Shown: positions 1 to 9,525, counted from the stretch's first letter. The stretch: 64,000 nt of DNA from Nostoc sp. CHAB 5834 (GCA_020829485.1 JAIVFU010000004.1:98134-162133); one strand, 5' to 3'. The notes: generated from the letters alone by a model not told the origin. Numbers and translations are program-made.

Positions 1-1953
1 TCCCCCTCATCTCCTCCTCCTAAAACTGCCACTGCTCCCATCCGTAAACCGCTTCCTACAGTCAAACCTCCAAGTTCCCAAGAGGCCATTGACCAATTAG
101 AACAAGCGGTGCGTTTAGATGTTGCACCCAACTCCAATGAGCCGATTGACAACAACCAAGCGATCGCTCTCCAGCAAGAGCTAGAAAATCTGATAGGTCG
201 GGTGGAAAGCGCTAATTTAGCAGTGTCAGCCGATGCGGCTAATGTTGGTGAAGTTACATCTGAAGCTAAACAGTCCTCTAGGCATCTAGACACCTACATT
301 CCCCAATCTCTCAAGGAGCAACCCACGCAATTGGCCTCAACCAAACCGGGGACGCTAGGCATGAGTAAAGACCAAGCCTTGGCACAGGTAAGGATAATTG
401 CCAAAAACTTACCCCTATTGATTGCCCAGAAAAACTATGCTCTGGCTCGTCAGCAGTGGCTGAAGGCTAAAACGACTTTGTGGCAGCAGTTTCCTGTTGA
501 TCAAAGATTAGCTCAACCAGAAATTCGGGCAGTTTGGTTAGATCGGGGGACGATTGTTCGTGCTGGTAGCAAGGCGGGACTAGTCCAGATTTTTAATCGT
601 CTAGCTCAAGCTGGGATTAATACCGTCTTCTTTGAAACTGTTAATGCTGGCTACACCATTTATCCAAGCCAAGTGGCAAAAGAGCAAAACCCACTAATTC
701 GTGGGTGGGACCCACTGGCAGATGCGGTGAAATTAGCCCATGAGCGCGACATGGAATTACACGCTTGGGTTTGGACTTTTGCTGCTGGCAACCAACGTCA
801 CAATGAAATTCTCAACGTTAATCCTGATTATCCAGGGCCAGTGCTGGCAGCTCATCCCGATTGGGCAAACTACGATAACCTTGGCAACATGATTCCCATT
901 GGTCAGACTAAGCCATTCTTCGATCCAGCCAACCCCGAAGTGCGACAGTACTTGCTCAAACTGTATGAGGAAATTGTCACTCGCTATAACGTCGATGGTC
1001 TACAGCTAGACTACATTCGCTACCCTTTTCAAGACCCATCAGCAGGTCGAACCTACGGCTATGGCAAAGCTGCAAGAGCGCAATTTCAGCAACTTACTGG
1101 TGTAGATCCAGTGAATATTTCTCCTAGCCAACCAGACTTGTGGCAAAAATGGACGACATTTCGCACCAAGCAAGTTGATAGCTTTGTCGCCCAATTATCA
1201 CAGCAGTTAAAGCAAAAACGACCAAATTTGATTTTATCGGTAGCAGTATTTCCTTTACCACAACTAGAGCGAATTCAGAAAATTCAACAAGACTGGGAAA
1301 ATTGGGCAAGGCGGGGGGATGTAGATTTAATTGTTCCCATGACTTATGCTCTGGATACTTCTCGCTTCCAACGACTGGCCCAACCCTGGATCACCTCTAA
1401 ACAATTGGGATCTACCTTGTTAGTACCGGGAATTCGCTTACTTTCTTTGCCAACAATTGGGGCATTTGATCAACTCCAGTTGGTAAGGGACTTGCCAGTT
1501 AGTGGTTATGCACTCTTTGCCGCAGAGAATTTTAACAACGATCTACAAAAACTCTTTAGTAGCACTCAAGGTAGGATTCAATCTACAACAAGTGAACCCA
1601 TTCCTCACCGTCAGCCTTTTCAAACTGCCGCCATCCGTTACACCGCGCTGCAACGGGAATGGAAATTTGTTTTCCAAAATGACCAATTACAAAGACCGGC
1701 TCAGACAATATCAGATTTTAACAACCAGGCAGAAGTTTTACGCAGTGCTTTAAATCAGCTTGCTGCTTCCCCGAATCCTAGCAAGTTATTAGTGGCGAGA
1801 GCCTCTCTAACTCGGTTCCAATCTCAATTTCGGGTATTGATGAGCCAAGAGCTTAAGTCAAACTCCTATCGAGTCAAAGTTTGGGAAAATCGGATTGTAA
1901 CTATAGAAAGGCTATTACATTACGGCGAACGGCGGTTGCAGTTGCGTCCTTAG
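1..1953 (+). CDS. GHL10-type glycoside hydrolase-like protein (5' end outside window)
   Basis: The reading frame is already open at base 1 and joins a GTG at 109 without a stop, so the true start probably lies upstream and the visible part is a C-terminal portion of about 650 codons. The first visible residues are proline-rich. A (beta/alpha)8 hydrolase-like domain of the GHL10 / DUF187 family follows: it opens with a VWLDRGT strand, has the FFETVNAG and AWVWTFAAG strands, and carries the DGLQLDYIRYPF motif, whose acidic residues are usual for this family. The family is thought to cleave glycans, and many cyanobacteria encode lipoprotein or periplasmic members; the substrate is unknown. The last 120 residues are helical and look like a separate tail. 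Family assignment is fairly secure, activity is inferred. Confidence 0.8.
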   Translation, partial: SPSSPPPKTATAPIRKPLPTVKPPSSQEAIDQLEQAVRLDVAPNSNEPIDNNQAIALQQELENLIGRVESANLAVSADAANVGEVTSEAKQSSRHLDTYIPQSLKEQPTQLASTKPGTLGMSKDQALAQVRIIAKNLPLLIAQKNYALARQQWLKAKTTLWQQFPVDQRLAQPEIRAVWLDRGTIVRAGSKAGLVQIFNRLAQAGINTVFFETVNAGYTIYPSQVAKEQNPLIRGWDPLADAVKLAHERDMELHAWVWTFAAGNQRHNEILNVNPDYPGPVLAAHPDWANYDNLGNMIPIGQTKPFFDPANPEVRQYLLKLYEEIVTRYNVDGLQLDYIRYPFQDPSAGRTYGYGKAARAQFQQLTGVDPVNISPSQPDLWQKWTTFRTKQVDSFVAQLSQQLKQKRPNLILSVAVFPLPQLERIQKIQQDWENWARRGDVDLIVPMTYALDTSRFQRLAQPWITSKQLGSTLLVPGIRLLSLPTIGAFDQLQLVRDLPVSGYALFAAENFNNDLQKLFSSTQGRIQSTTSEPIPHRQPFQTAAIRYTALQREWKFVFQNDQLQRPAQTISDFNNQAEVLRSALNQLAASPNPSKLLVARASLTRFQSQFRVLMSQELKSNSYRVKVWENRIVTIERLLHYGERRLQLRP

Positions 1954-2041
1954 TGACTAAAGAAAAATCGGACTTTAGACTGGCGACAATTATTAAGTCT
2001 CAAGTCTAAAGTAAGAAAATTGTGTCATAGTCTCTACTATC

Positions 2042-3385
2042 ATGAAAGTCCTTGCGCGTTTGTTGCTGCCAGTTTTTTTACTGACCTTGGTAGCAGGCTG
2101 TAACCAGACTCGCGCTTCCTCAGATAATCCCACACCAGAAACACCTGTACCTTCTCCTCAACTGACGCAGAATCCTACACAGCCAAAAAATATTGTCCGA
2201 ACTGAAGCACTTTCACCCACGCCTATCCGGATAAATCTGAAGAATTTACCAGCACCTTTCGCAACAGAAAGTGCCTCTAAGCGACCAGAAGTTGTGCCCA
2301 TTCCAGAAAACCCAGTGCTGCGCCTACCACCAGGCTTTACAGTTAACGTCTTTGCAGAAGGTTTAGATGCCCCACGCTGGCTAGCTTTAACTCCCAGTGG
2401 TGATGTCCTGGTAACTGAAACCGGGCAAAACCGCATTCGTCTGTTACGTGACAGCAACGGTGACGGCGTAGCTGACGTTCGAGAAACCTTTGCTAGTAGG
2501 GACAACGGACTTAATAGACCCTTTGGTATGGCTTTTGCAGGTAATTCCTTTTTTCTGGGGAACACAGATGCTGTGGTTCGTTTTTCTTATAGGAAAGGTC
2601 AAAATAAAATTACAGACAAGGGAGAAAAGATTGCCGACTTGCCTTCTCAAGGTTATAACAACCATTGGACACGCAATGTTGTTGTCTCGCCTGATGGGAA
2701 TAAATTATATGTTTCTGTTGGTTCAGGAACCAATGTCGATGAAGAACCCCTACCACGGGCTTCAGTACAAGTGATGAATTTGGATGGTTCCCAGCAGCAA
2801 ACTTTTGCTTCTGGCTTACGTAATCCTGTTGGTTTAGACTTTCATCCTGTAACTAAGGAACTTTACACCACTGTCAACGAACGCGATGGAATCGGTGATG
2901 AGTTGGTTCCAGATTATCTGACACGCGTTAAACAGGGGGCATTTTACGGCTGGCCTTATGCTTATCTGACACCAAACAACCTCGATCCGCGCCAAAAGAC
3001 GGATGACAAAAGTAAACGCCCCGACTTAGCAGCCCGTACTCAAACTCCAGATGTGCTGTTCCAGGCGCACTCAGCAGCATTAGGTTTGCAATTTTATGAT
3101 GGTAAAAGGTTTCCAGAAAAATACCAGAATGGTGCTTTTGCTGCTTTTCGTGGTTCTTGGAACCGCGATCGCGGTACTGGTTATAAAATTGTGTTTGTTC
3201 CCTTCGATGCTAAAGGGCGATCGCTTGGCTATTACGAAGACTTTCTCACAGGATTTTTGCTAAATCCTTCTGTACCAACCACTTGGGGAAGACCTGTAGG
3301 TTTACTCGTGTTACCAGATGGCAGTCTATTACTAACAGAAGAAGCCAATAATCGGATTTATCGAATTCAGTATAAGGGGGGTTAA
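2042..3385 (+). CDS. PQQ-dependent sugar dehydrogenase-like lipoprotein
   Basis: The 447-residue protein starts with a lipoprotein signal peptide: hydrophobic residues 7-18, then lipobox LVAGC with the modified Cys at position 20. A Pro/Thr-rich linker runs to about residue 80. The rest is a six-bladed beta-propeller of the glucose/sorbosone dehydrogenase (GSDH) type, with the typical start LPPGFTVNVFAEGLDAPRWLA, repeated LYVSVGSGTN and LDFHPVTKELYTTVNERDGIGDE strands, and a final LLVLPDGSLLLTEEANNRIYRI blade. Such proteins oxidise sugars or aldose derivatives at the cell surface using PQQ; the substrate cannot be told here and some members bind no cofactor. It stands alone after the GHL10 gene, same strand, 88 bases apart. 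Confidence 0.85.
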   Translation: MKVLARLLLPVFLLTLVAGCNQTRASSDNPTPETPVPSPQLTQNPTQPKNIVRTEALSPTPIRINLKNLPAPFATESASKRPEVVPIPENPVLRLPPGFTVNVFAEGLDAPRWLALTPSGDVLVTETGQNRIRLLRDSNGDGVADVRETFASRDNGLNRPFGMAFAGNSFFLGNTDAVVRFSYRKGQNKITDKGEKIADLPSQGYNNHWTRNVVVSPDGNKLYVSVGSGTNVDEEPLPRASVQVMNLDGSQQQTFASGLRNPVGLDFHPVTKELYTTVNERDGIGDELVPDYLTRVKQGAFYGWPYAYLTPNNLDPRQKTDDKSKRPDLAARTQTPDVLFQAHSAALGLQFYDGKRFPEKYQNGAFAAFRGSWNRDRGTGYKIVFVPFDAKGRSLGYYEDFLTGFLLNPSVPTTWGRPVGLLVLPDGSLLLTEEANNRIYRIQYKGG

Positions 3386-3458
3386 GGAATTCACGCATTC
3401 AAACATTTAAAAATTCACGGATAGAATCTGTTGCCTGGAGTAAAGTTAGAGCAGTTGC

Positions 3459-3578
3459 AATACAGTTCAGTTAAGCAATTTTTTCTTCTCTTTCTTCTCT
3501 CTCTGTGTCCTCTGCGCCTCTGTGGTTCGTTAAAAAAACGGCTTTGACAAAGAGTGCTAGCCTTAACTGAACCGTATT
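3459..3578. repeat. MITE-like element, AATAC...GTATT family, copy 1
   Basis: This 120-base element is bounded by 17-base inverted repeats, AATACAGTTCAGTTAAG on the left and its complement with one mismatch on the right. The interior holds a pyrimidine-rich run and the segment TCCTCTGCGCCTCTGTGGTT, which also appears, slightly altered, inside the alpha-mannosidase gene near 49230. A shorter relative with the same ends lies at 32803-32875. It has no coding capacity. It occupies most of the 306-base gap between the dehydrogenase and the cupin gene. Confidence 0.7.
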
Positions 3579-3691
3579 GAGAGCAGTTGTCATCAATAAA
3601 AATGTTGTGGCTGCATCTCCCTATCCAGGTTTATTCCGTTTAGGGTAAATTACTTAAAAATACTAATACTCATCTGGTTGAGAAATTAATT

Positions 3692-4099
3692 ATGACTCCC
3701 AATGAAAATAATACTCAGTCAAATATCAACCAATTGTCTCCACATTCAGGTACACGATACTGGGGTGAAGTAGAGGTGATCGAGGAGGGAGAAACCTATA
3801 GAATTAGTCGTCTTGAAATTAAGCCCAGGCACGGAATTAAACTACAAATCCATTATCATCGCAATGAACATTGGGTTGTAGTCTCCGGTGTAGCGAAGGT
3901 AACTTGTGGAGAAAAAGAAATATTATTGAATCGAAACGAATCAACTTATGTCCCCGCAGCAACCCTACATAAGGTAGAAAACCCTGGACAGATTCCGCTA
4001 ATTATTCTGGAAATTCAAAATGGTGAATATTTGGGCGAAGATGATACGGAACGCCCCTATGATTTAAATTTGGTCAAACCTTTAGCTGAAGGTCAGTAA
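3692..4099 (+). CDS. Cupin-domain protein, mannose-6-phosphate isomerase type II-like
   Basis: A 135-residue single-domain cupin. Residues 20-120 match the C-terminal domain of bifunctional mannose-1-phosphate guanylyltransferase/mannose-6-phosphate isomerases: RLEIKPRHGIKLQIHYHRNEHWVV contains the metal-ligand pattern HxH...E of cupin motif 1, and the second motif ends at LHKVENPG with another His. The protein lacks the nucleotidyltransferase half, so it is a stand-alone cupin that could isomerise or epimerise a sugar phosphate or only bind one. No sugar pathway genes are adjacent. Fold is secure, reaction is not. Confidence 0.8.
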   Translation: MTPNENNTQSNINQLSPHSGTRYWGEVEVIEEGETYRISRLEIKPRHGIKLQIHYHRNEHWVVVSGVAKVTCGEKEILLNRNESTYVPAATLHKVENPGQIPLIILEIQNGEYLGEDDTERPYDLNLVKPLAEGQ

Positions 4100-4200
4100 G
4101 GAGGGGGGAAGTGGATGAGGGAGCAGGGGGAGCAGGGGGAGCAGGGGGAGAATAAAAAATTAGTTCTTCCCCTCTGCTCTGTGCCCCTCTGCCTTTTCCC
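4100..4200. repeat. Short tandem repeats GAGCAGGGG and pyrimidine-rich tail
   Basis: Three direct GAGCAGGGG-type units (about 4122-4150) are followed by a CCTCTGCTCT-rich stretch. This is a short tandemly repeated repeat of the kind common in heterocystous cyanobacteria. It fills the space between the convergent cupin and HEAT-repeat genes. No clear Rho-independent terminator is visible. Confidence 0.6.
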
Positions 4201-4210
4201 AATGCCCAAA

Positions 4211-4969
4211 TCAAAACCATCCTTCTTGTTCCAGAGTTTCAATCAGCTGTAAACCACGGGGATCACCCACTCCTAACAGTGAAGCTTTAGCGTCTGCCCG
4301 GACTCCTAAATCTTGGTCTTCGGCAAAAGCTTGAATTAAAGCGTCGATCGCTGTGGCATAAACTACATTAGAAGGCAGTTCGCGGCACAGTTGACCAATT
4401 GCCCAAGCACTGTTACTCCGCACTGCTGCCACAGGATCTTTGACCAAGGCTTCAATTAATGGTGGTATTGCGCCTATAACCGCCTCATAACCCACGTCTG
4501 CCATTTGTGCTAAGGCGCTAGCAGCCCACAAACGGACTGCGGAAATGTCAGTTCTGAGGGCATCTGCTAGGGGCGGTAAACAACGGCGATCGCGACAGTT
4601 TCCTAAAGCCCAGACAACGCCTTTACGCACATAGCCATTCCAATCACTGTTTAGTTGAGCAATTAACGGACTTACTGCCTCTGAACTAGGATTGCGCCCA
4701 AGGGCATAAGCTGCACTCACCCGCACTAAGGGACAGGTATCACTTAACAGGCGAATCAGATGGGGGGTAGCACGCGGATCTTCTATATCACAAAAAGCAC
4801 GCGCCGCTAACATTCTTTGCTGGGGCTGGGGATTTTCCAGCAGGGCTAGCATCACTTCTGGATCAGGTTTTGCCACAACTGATTCGTCAGTTAGCGGCTC
4901 TATTTTATCTAGGGGGCTTTCTAGCTCCTCCTCAATATCGAGTAGGCTGAGATCGTCTTCGTCATACAT
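4211..4969 (-). CDS. HEAT-repeat (PBS lyase HEAT-like) protein
   Basis: The 252-residue protein has an acidic N-terminal 30 residues, then five to six HEAT-like repeats of about 30 residues (for example LLSDTCPLVRVSAAYALGRN, VRKGVVWALGNC, VRLWAASALAQM, VRSNSAWAIGQL, VRADAKASLLGVG). This alpha-solenoid class includes phycobilin lyases (CpcE/F), NblB-like proteins and general scaffolds. It is not next to phycobiliprotein genes, so lyase function cannot be claimed; a protein-binding role is the safest reading. ATG start at 4969. Confidence 0.8.
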   Translation of the reverse strand: MYDEDDLSLLDIEEELESPLDKIEPLTDESVVAKPDPEVMLALLENPQPQQRMLAARAFCDIEDPRATPHLIRLLSDTCPLVRVSAAYALGRNPSSEAVSPLIAQLNSDWNGYVRKGVVWALGNCRDRRCLPPLADALRTDISAVRLWAASALAQMADVGYEAVIGAIPPLIEALVKDPVAAVRSNSAWAIGQLCRELPSNVVYATAIDALIQAFAEDQDLGVRADAKASLLGVGDPRGLQLIETLEQEGWF

Positions 4970-5133
4970 AATTTCATTTCAATCCCTTTTCGGGATTAAC
5001 ACATAATCCCCCGCGTCAATAAGTTAAAGCTTTATAAGTATGAGTTGCGTAATTAGGTTGAGTCGATGTTTTATCCAAACGAGAAACGCCATAACTTAGA
5101 CGCTTAAGTATGATGTTACTGCTATCCTATAAT

Positions 5134-5700
5134 TTATTTTTCTGCACTCAGGAATTTTACCATCCACAGGGATTGGGTTTGATAACCTAACTGATTGTAA
5201 AGATTTAATGCAGGTTTGTTTGATTGAAAAACTTGCAATCCAATCTGGCGATCGCCTCTTTGAATAGCCCAATTTTCTACATATTGCATCAAGGCTCTAC
5301 CAATACCCTGTCGCCGATATTCTGGTACAACGTAGAGGATAAAAATGTGAGCATGACGGTTTCCCTGCACTTGATCTATAGCATTGCCCACCCAGAGGCA
5401 GGCTATAGGGGATTGGGAAAGAGGAGGCAGTTCTTGCTGGATGCAGGAGTTCTTTAATTCTGAATTTTGAATTTTGAATTTTGAATTGATTTCTCCCCCT
5501 GCTCCCTGCTCCCCCTCCTCTTCTACCCACCATAAAGGCGTATCGCTAGAAAAGTATTGCTTAACTGTTTGCTCTAAGTGGTAAAAATTCTCATTGAGAA
5601 AGAGATCCTGGTAAGTTCGCTGCATGAATTTAAGCAGTAGCGCTCGATCCAAAGTGGAGCCACGGCGAATAATATACCCAGGTAGTAGTTGCTCAGACAC
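5134..5700 (-). CDS. GNAT family N-acetyltransferase with a repeat-derived insert
   Basis: A 188-residue GNAT protein. The acetyl-CoA binding core is seen at about residues 115-170: FILYVVPEYRRQGIGRALM contains the R/Q-x-x-G-x-G/A loop, followed by the LQVFQSNKPALNLYNQLGYQ strand-helix typical of the fold. The acceptor is unknown. Residues of about 60-95 do not fit the family. They are encoded by tandem GAATTTT units and a CCCCCTGCTCC run (about 5455-5525) that match intergenic short tandem repeats elsewhere in the window, so a repeat has expanded or inserted within the gene while keeping the frame. Confidence 0.8.
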   Translation of the reverse strand: MSEQLLPGYIIRRGSTLDRALLLKFMQRTYQDLFLNENFYHLEQTVKQYFSSDTPLWWVEEEGEQGAGGEINSKFKIQNSELKNSCIQQELPPLSQSPIACLWVGNAIDQVQGNRHAHIFILYVVPEYRRQGIGRALMQYVENWAIQRGDRQIGLQVFQSNKPALNLYNQLGYQTQSLWMVKFLSAEK

Positions 5701-5721
5701 TGCTGATGTTTATTGACTTAG

Positions 5722-5910
5722 CTAGCTCGCGTTATGTGTTGCTGGTGGTAAATCAGTTGGAGTAGTTTGATAACTTACCCCCACCTCTTCAATTGGTGCG
5801 GGTGCTGCCATATCGGAGGGTAAAAAGATCCGGGCGCTGACTGCCACTAGGGCAAAGAAAAATACTAATACTGCAAGCAGTGGGGCGATGTATTGACGAA
5901 AAATAGCCAT
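5722..5910 (-). CDS. Small single-pass membrane protein
   Basis: A 62-residue protein with one clear membrane helix (residues 10-28, APLLAVLVFFFALVAVSARI) and a short Pro/Ala/Thr-rich tail. It lies 21 bases upstream of the GNAT gene in the same direction, so the two could be co-transcribed. I do not recognise a function. The composition (start, helix, polar tail) supports a real small gene rather than a shadow frame. Confidence 0.6.
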   Translation of the reverse strand: MAIFRQYIAPLLAVLVFFFALVAVSARIFLPSDMAAPAPIEEVGVSYQTTPTDLPPATHNAS

Positions 5911-5998
5911 ATTTTAATTGTAAGAAGCTAGGAACTTTTATGAGAAGCTAGCTGAAGATTTGTGAAGTATTCTTGATTTATTTTAGCGATTTTCTGTG

Positions 5999-6135
5999 TA
6001 TAGGGAATGGGGAATGGGGAATGGGGAATGGGGAAAGACTTGTTGCAAGTTCTCACCTCTTGTCCCCTGCTCCCCCTGCTCCCTCATCTCCCCACTCCCC
6101 CTGCTCCCCCTGCTCCCTCATCTCCCCACTCCCGC
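5999..6135. repeat. Short tandem repeats GGGAATG and CTCCCCCTGCTCC
   Basis: Four to five tandem GGGAATG-type heptamer units (about 6003-6032) are followed by interspersed CTCCCCCTGCTCCCTCATC units, one of about 40 bases present twice in tandem. This is the short tandem repeat class typical of Nostoc-like genomes. Frames read through it are simple-sequence artefacts. Confidence 0.75.
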
Positions 6136-6136
6136 A

Positions 6137-6544
6137 CTATTGGCGATCGCGCTCTAAGTCATCAAGGACTCTCTCACAATACCAATTCTCCGGCATCCCA
6201 GGATAAGTCTCTTTTGCTTGTTCAATTAACCGTTCGGCAGCGGCAGTGTCACCGGATAATTTAGCAATTAGCCTGTTTTTGAGATAGCTATCAGATATAC
6301 CATCGTCTACCTGATTTGGTATTCCTTGATTTATAGTTGATGGTCGGGACTGATCTCTCCGCAACTGCCAAAATAAAACGTAATAAAGTGTCCCAAAAAT
6401 TAAAATTAGGCTGAGTGTTCCGAAAAAAGTTAAGAGGTTAAATGCTAGATATCCTAGAACTAACTGTGAGAGAACATACCCAAGTAATAAACCGGTGAGT
6501 AAGAGGATGAATGTGCCGACAGCAATAACTACTTGATTCCCCAT
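6137..6544 (-). CDS. Hypothetical two-helix membrane protein
   Basis: The 135-residue protein has two hydrophobic segments near residues 5-25 and 32-58 and a soluble C-terminal part with a short helical pattern (KNRLIAKLSGDTAAAERLIEQAKETYPG) that resembles a single TPR-like unit. Its ATG at 6544 overlaps the end of the permease gene by 16 bases, so translation is likely coupled and the two form an operon. No function is recognised. Confidence 0.65.
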   Translation of the reverse strand: MGNQVVIAVGTFILLLTGLLLGYVLSQLVLGYLAFNLLTFFGTLSLILIFGTLYYVLFWQLRRDQSRPSTINQGIPNQVDDGISDSYLKNRLIAKLSGDTAAAERLIEQAKETYPGMPENWYCERVLDDLERDRQ

Positions 6545-7821
6545 ATATCCTCTTCTTCGTCCTCAAGTCCTGGTCTGGATACTGCCACTGGCTGAGGGTT
6601 CCAGGGGGCAAATACTGGTAATAGGAGTAGTCCTGGTACAGCGGCGGCGATGGTAATTAAGAAAAATATACGCCAACCCGTGCTTTGGGCGATCGCGCCT
6701 CCAGGGGCCGCCAGAATATCGCGGCTGACAGCCATTAAGCTGGATAATAAAGCATATTGGGTTGCCGAAAACCTCTGGTTACAAAGACTCATCAAAAAGG
6801 CAACAAAGGCTGCTGTCCCCAATCCACCACAAAATTGTTCTACGTTGATGGCAAGTACCATAGCTTGGTAGTTTTGACCGATGTATGCTAGGAAAAAGTA
6901 AGCTAAATTACTTACTGCTTGTAGAATACCAAAAACCCAAAGCGATCGATTGATGCCAATAGCACTCAAAATTGAACCACCTGCTAAAGCGCCGACAATC
7001 GTAGCAATTAACCCCATCCCCACTTGAATTGCCCCAATATCGGTTTTGGTAAAACCCGTTTGCAGCAAAAAAGGCGTGGTCATATTGCTCAACAAAGCAT
7101 CACCTAGCTTATATAGGGTAATGAATGCAAGCATTAGAATTGCTTTGATAATCCCTTGACGCTGAAAAAATTCCCGAAAAGGCAAGATTACAGCATCAGC
7201 GAGAGAACCTGGAGGACTAATTTCCTTGGGTTCCGGTGCGAACAAGGTGGCAAGAATACCAATTATCATCGTCCCTGCCATAAACAAGTAAACCGATGAC
7301 CAAGGCAGTTTGTCAGCAAGTATCAAGGCTAAAGCACCTGCGACTAATAGGGCAATTCGATAACCTAAGATAAAAACTGCTGCACCAGCCCCCATTTCTG
7401 GTTTTTCTAGAACATCGGTGCGGTAAGCATCAGCAGCGATATCTTGAGTTGCACTGATAAAAGCAATGACTATGGCGTTGATGGCTAGTAACTGTAATGC
7501 TTGTTTGGGTTGTTGAAAAGCCATGACTGCGATCGCTACAATCAAAGCAATCTGCGTCAAAATTAACCAACCCCGTCGTCGCCCCAAAACTGGCAAAGTG
7601 AATCTGTCCACCAACGGTGCCCACAAAAACTTCAAGGAATAAGGCAAACTAGCGAGGCTAAACCAACCAATAGCGGCCAAATCTACTTTCTCCTCCGTCA
7701 TCCAAGCCTTTAAGGTACTACCAATTAAAAATAACGGTAAACCTGATGAAAAGCCTAAAAATAATAAAGCCGCAATCTTGCGACTACCGAAAACTCCCAG
7801 CAGCGATTTAATTTTCCTCAT
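6529..7821 (-). CDS. MFS permease, AmpG-like
   Basis: About 430 residues with 12 hydrophobic segments, starting MRKIKSLLGVFGSRKIAAL. The sequence LLFLGFSSGLPLFLIGSTLKAW and KFLWAPLVDRF are characteristic of the AmpG branch of the major facilitator superfamily, which in proteobacteria imports anhydro-muropeptides for cell wall recycling. An in-frame ATG at 7857 exists, but the ATG at 7821 begins exactly at the family N-terminus, so I prefer it. It is followed by the overlapping 135-residue membrane protein gene. Substrate in cyanobacteria is not established. Confidence 0.8.
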   Translation of the reverse strand: MRKIKSLLGVFGSRKIAALLFLGFSSGLPLFLIGSTLKAWMTEEKVDLAAIGWFSLASLPYSLKFLWAPLVDRFTLPVLGRRRGWLILTQIALIVAIAVMAFQQPKQALQLLAINAIVIAFISATQDIAADAYRTDVLEKPEMGAGAAVFILGYRIALLVAGALALILADKLPWSSVYLFMAGTMIIGILATLFAPEPKEISPPGSLADAVILPFREFFQRQGIIKAILMLAFITLYKLGDALLSNMTTPFLLQTGFTKTDIGAIQVGMGLIATIVGALAGGSILSAIGINRSLWVFGILQAVSNLAYFFLAYIGQNYQAMVLAINVEQFCGGLGTAAFVAFLMSLCNQRFSATQYALLSSLMAVSRDILAAPGGAIAQSTGWRIFFLITIAAAVPGLLLLPVFAPWNPQPVAVSRPGLEDEEEDIWGIK

Positions 7822-8067
7822 AGTTTCAACTTTTTGCCTTTTTTGAGGAAATATCAATAAAATACAACGAGGAAACGCGAAAGTATATCATCTAACTAGT
7901 ACCTATAAAGGTTTGAATTATCGCAGCCGCAGCAGTTCCCTATTAATGACGATCAGGGATGGAAACTTGCCATAGCTGCTGTGTAATTTCCTGCAAACAT
8001 GACAAACTACCAAGATTTACTTGGGTTAAATACAAATTCAGGATAACCTTATAGCATTAGCGTTTTA

Positions 8068-9525
8068 TCAACTTTCTTTAATTGGGTAAACCTGATGCCC
8101 CTTGATTTCTACTCTATGTGCAGCAAGGCATTTTTCCCAACCTTCACGCGTACCAATGTCGCTTTTTTGCTTAAGCAGCCCTAATTCCTGTTCTTGTTGG
8201 GTGAGTTTAACAAATTCTTCGTAACCAGGGTAGTTGTTGGTAACAAATGTTTCCTTGCGGTGCAAAATTGGCGGGTTTTCCCTAGTTGCATAGTCTCGAT
8301 GAGTGACGAATAGGGTTTTTAAATCAATACCTATGCTGGCTTTTAACGCCGGGTGGGGATCAGTATCGAATTCGGGGTAAGACAGATAGGATATTTGCGG
8401 CTTATCAGTGTGATATTTAATTAATGTGGCTTCATCGACACGCCCAATGGTACGGCTAGCGCAACCTTCACAAATTCGCAGCAGGGGATCAAGTGCTGCT
8501 AATGCCGAAACATGGACGTAAATAGCACCGCGTGTATGTTTACCAATTTTGCTTTTTTCACAAGCAGTTTGAATCACCCCAGGTTTACCTAAGCTGAAAA
8601 GTTTTTGATCGGCTACTTGACAAGCTTCTTCATAACTACTAAAAAAGGCTTTGATATCGTGACGCATTTCTGGGGCTAGCTTCTGCCATGCGGGACGTTT
8701 ATCAAAGTGGGTAAGGGCGAGATAAACTTGGATATCCAGAGAACGACGATAAGCGATCGCATCCCATTCTGCTTCATCAGTAGCTTGCAAAACTACACCG
8801 AAGGCGCGGCGAAAGTTACCAAATTCGCTCAGTAATTCCTGTTCATTTTCCAATTCGCCTTTAACAGGTAGTCTACCGCGCTTGGTAAAAAAAGCCATTA
8901 ATGGTTGCAGCTGTTCTTGATAGTCTTCAAACCGCTTGATGGGGATGCGGACTCGCGGTGTAGAAGTGGTAGAAAAGAAGCGGATAGCTTTGTAGCTTTC
9001 TTTTTGGGCTTCATCTCGAAAAACAAAGTATACGCCTAGTGCGATCGGTACTGCATCGACATTTAGGACTTCATCAATATAAGTTTTGAGTTCTTGTTGT
9101 TCGTAATATTTCTGAAAAGTGTTGCGGCGAGTCACAATGCCATCATTGTAAGCAAGTTGGGTTTTGCTGGGAGCGTTAATCAGGATTTGAGCCGCAACAA
9201 TTAAAACTTTCCCAGTGAGTTCCCAAGCTTGGCGAAGGCTTTGACGGCGTTCCTCTGAGTCTTCAATGACGTTGAGGACATAACCCAAGTTAACCACATC
9301 GGCGGGGGTGCGTGGTACATCAGGATAGTAGTAAGGATCCCAGCCTGCACTGGTGTAGCCTAAGTTTTTTACTCGCTGCACATCACCACCGTAGCCGCAG
9401 CCGTAATCAAAAAAAGTGGTGTGTTGATTGAGGATTGACCCTTCTATAGCCAATCGTACAGGGCGAGATATATCAATGCGAGCGATCGCAGCTCTATGAC
9501 GCTCAATTTCTAGCGCTTCAGGCAT
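8068..9525 (-). CDS. DNA phosphorothioation-associated putative methyltransferase
   Basis: A 485-residue protein matching the Dnd-linked methyltransferase-like family (the TIGR dnd_rel_methyl group). It begins IERHRAAIARIDISRPVRLA, then has a SAM-binding motif I at about residues 36-50 (TTFFDYGCGYGGDVQ) and a DPYYYPDVPRTPADVVNLGYVLNVIED motif that is typical of this family. The long C-terminal part has no named domain that I can identify. It is the last gene of the leftward dnd operon, 52 bases after dndE. Its role is not established: it may modify DNA at or near the phosphorothioate, or act in immunity. Confidence 0.85.
   Translation of the reverse strand: MPEALEIERHRAAIARIDISRPVRLAIEGSILNQHTTFFDYGCGYGGDVQRVKNLGYTSAGWDPYYYPDVPRTPADVVNLGYVLNVIEDSEERRQSLRQAWELTGKVLIVAAQILINAPSKTQLAYNDGIVTRRNTFQKYYEQQELKTYIDEVLNVDAVPIALGVYFVFRDEAQKESYKAIRFFSTTSTPRVRIPIKRFEDYQEQLQPLMAFFTKRGRLPVKGELENEQELLSEFGNFRRAFGVVLQATDEAEWDAIAYRRSLDIQVYLALTHFDKRPAWQKLAPEMRHDIKAFFSSYEEACQVADQKLFSLGKPGVIQTACEKSKIGKHTRGAIYVHVSALAALDPLLRICEGCASRTIGRVDEATLIKYHTDKPQISYLSYPEFDTDPHPALKASIGIDLKTLFVTHRDYATRENPPILHRKETFVTNNYPGYEEFVKLTQQEQELGLLKQKSDIGTREGWEKCLAAHRVEIKGHQVYPIKES

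Noticed and set aside
4211..4969. HEAT-repeat gene as a phycocyanin lyase subunit
   Set aside because: There is no partner lyase or phycobiliprotein gene nearby, and the length and acidic start fit general HEAT proteins.
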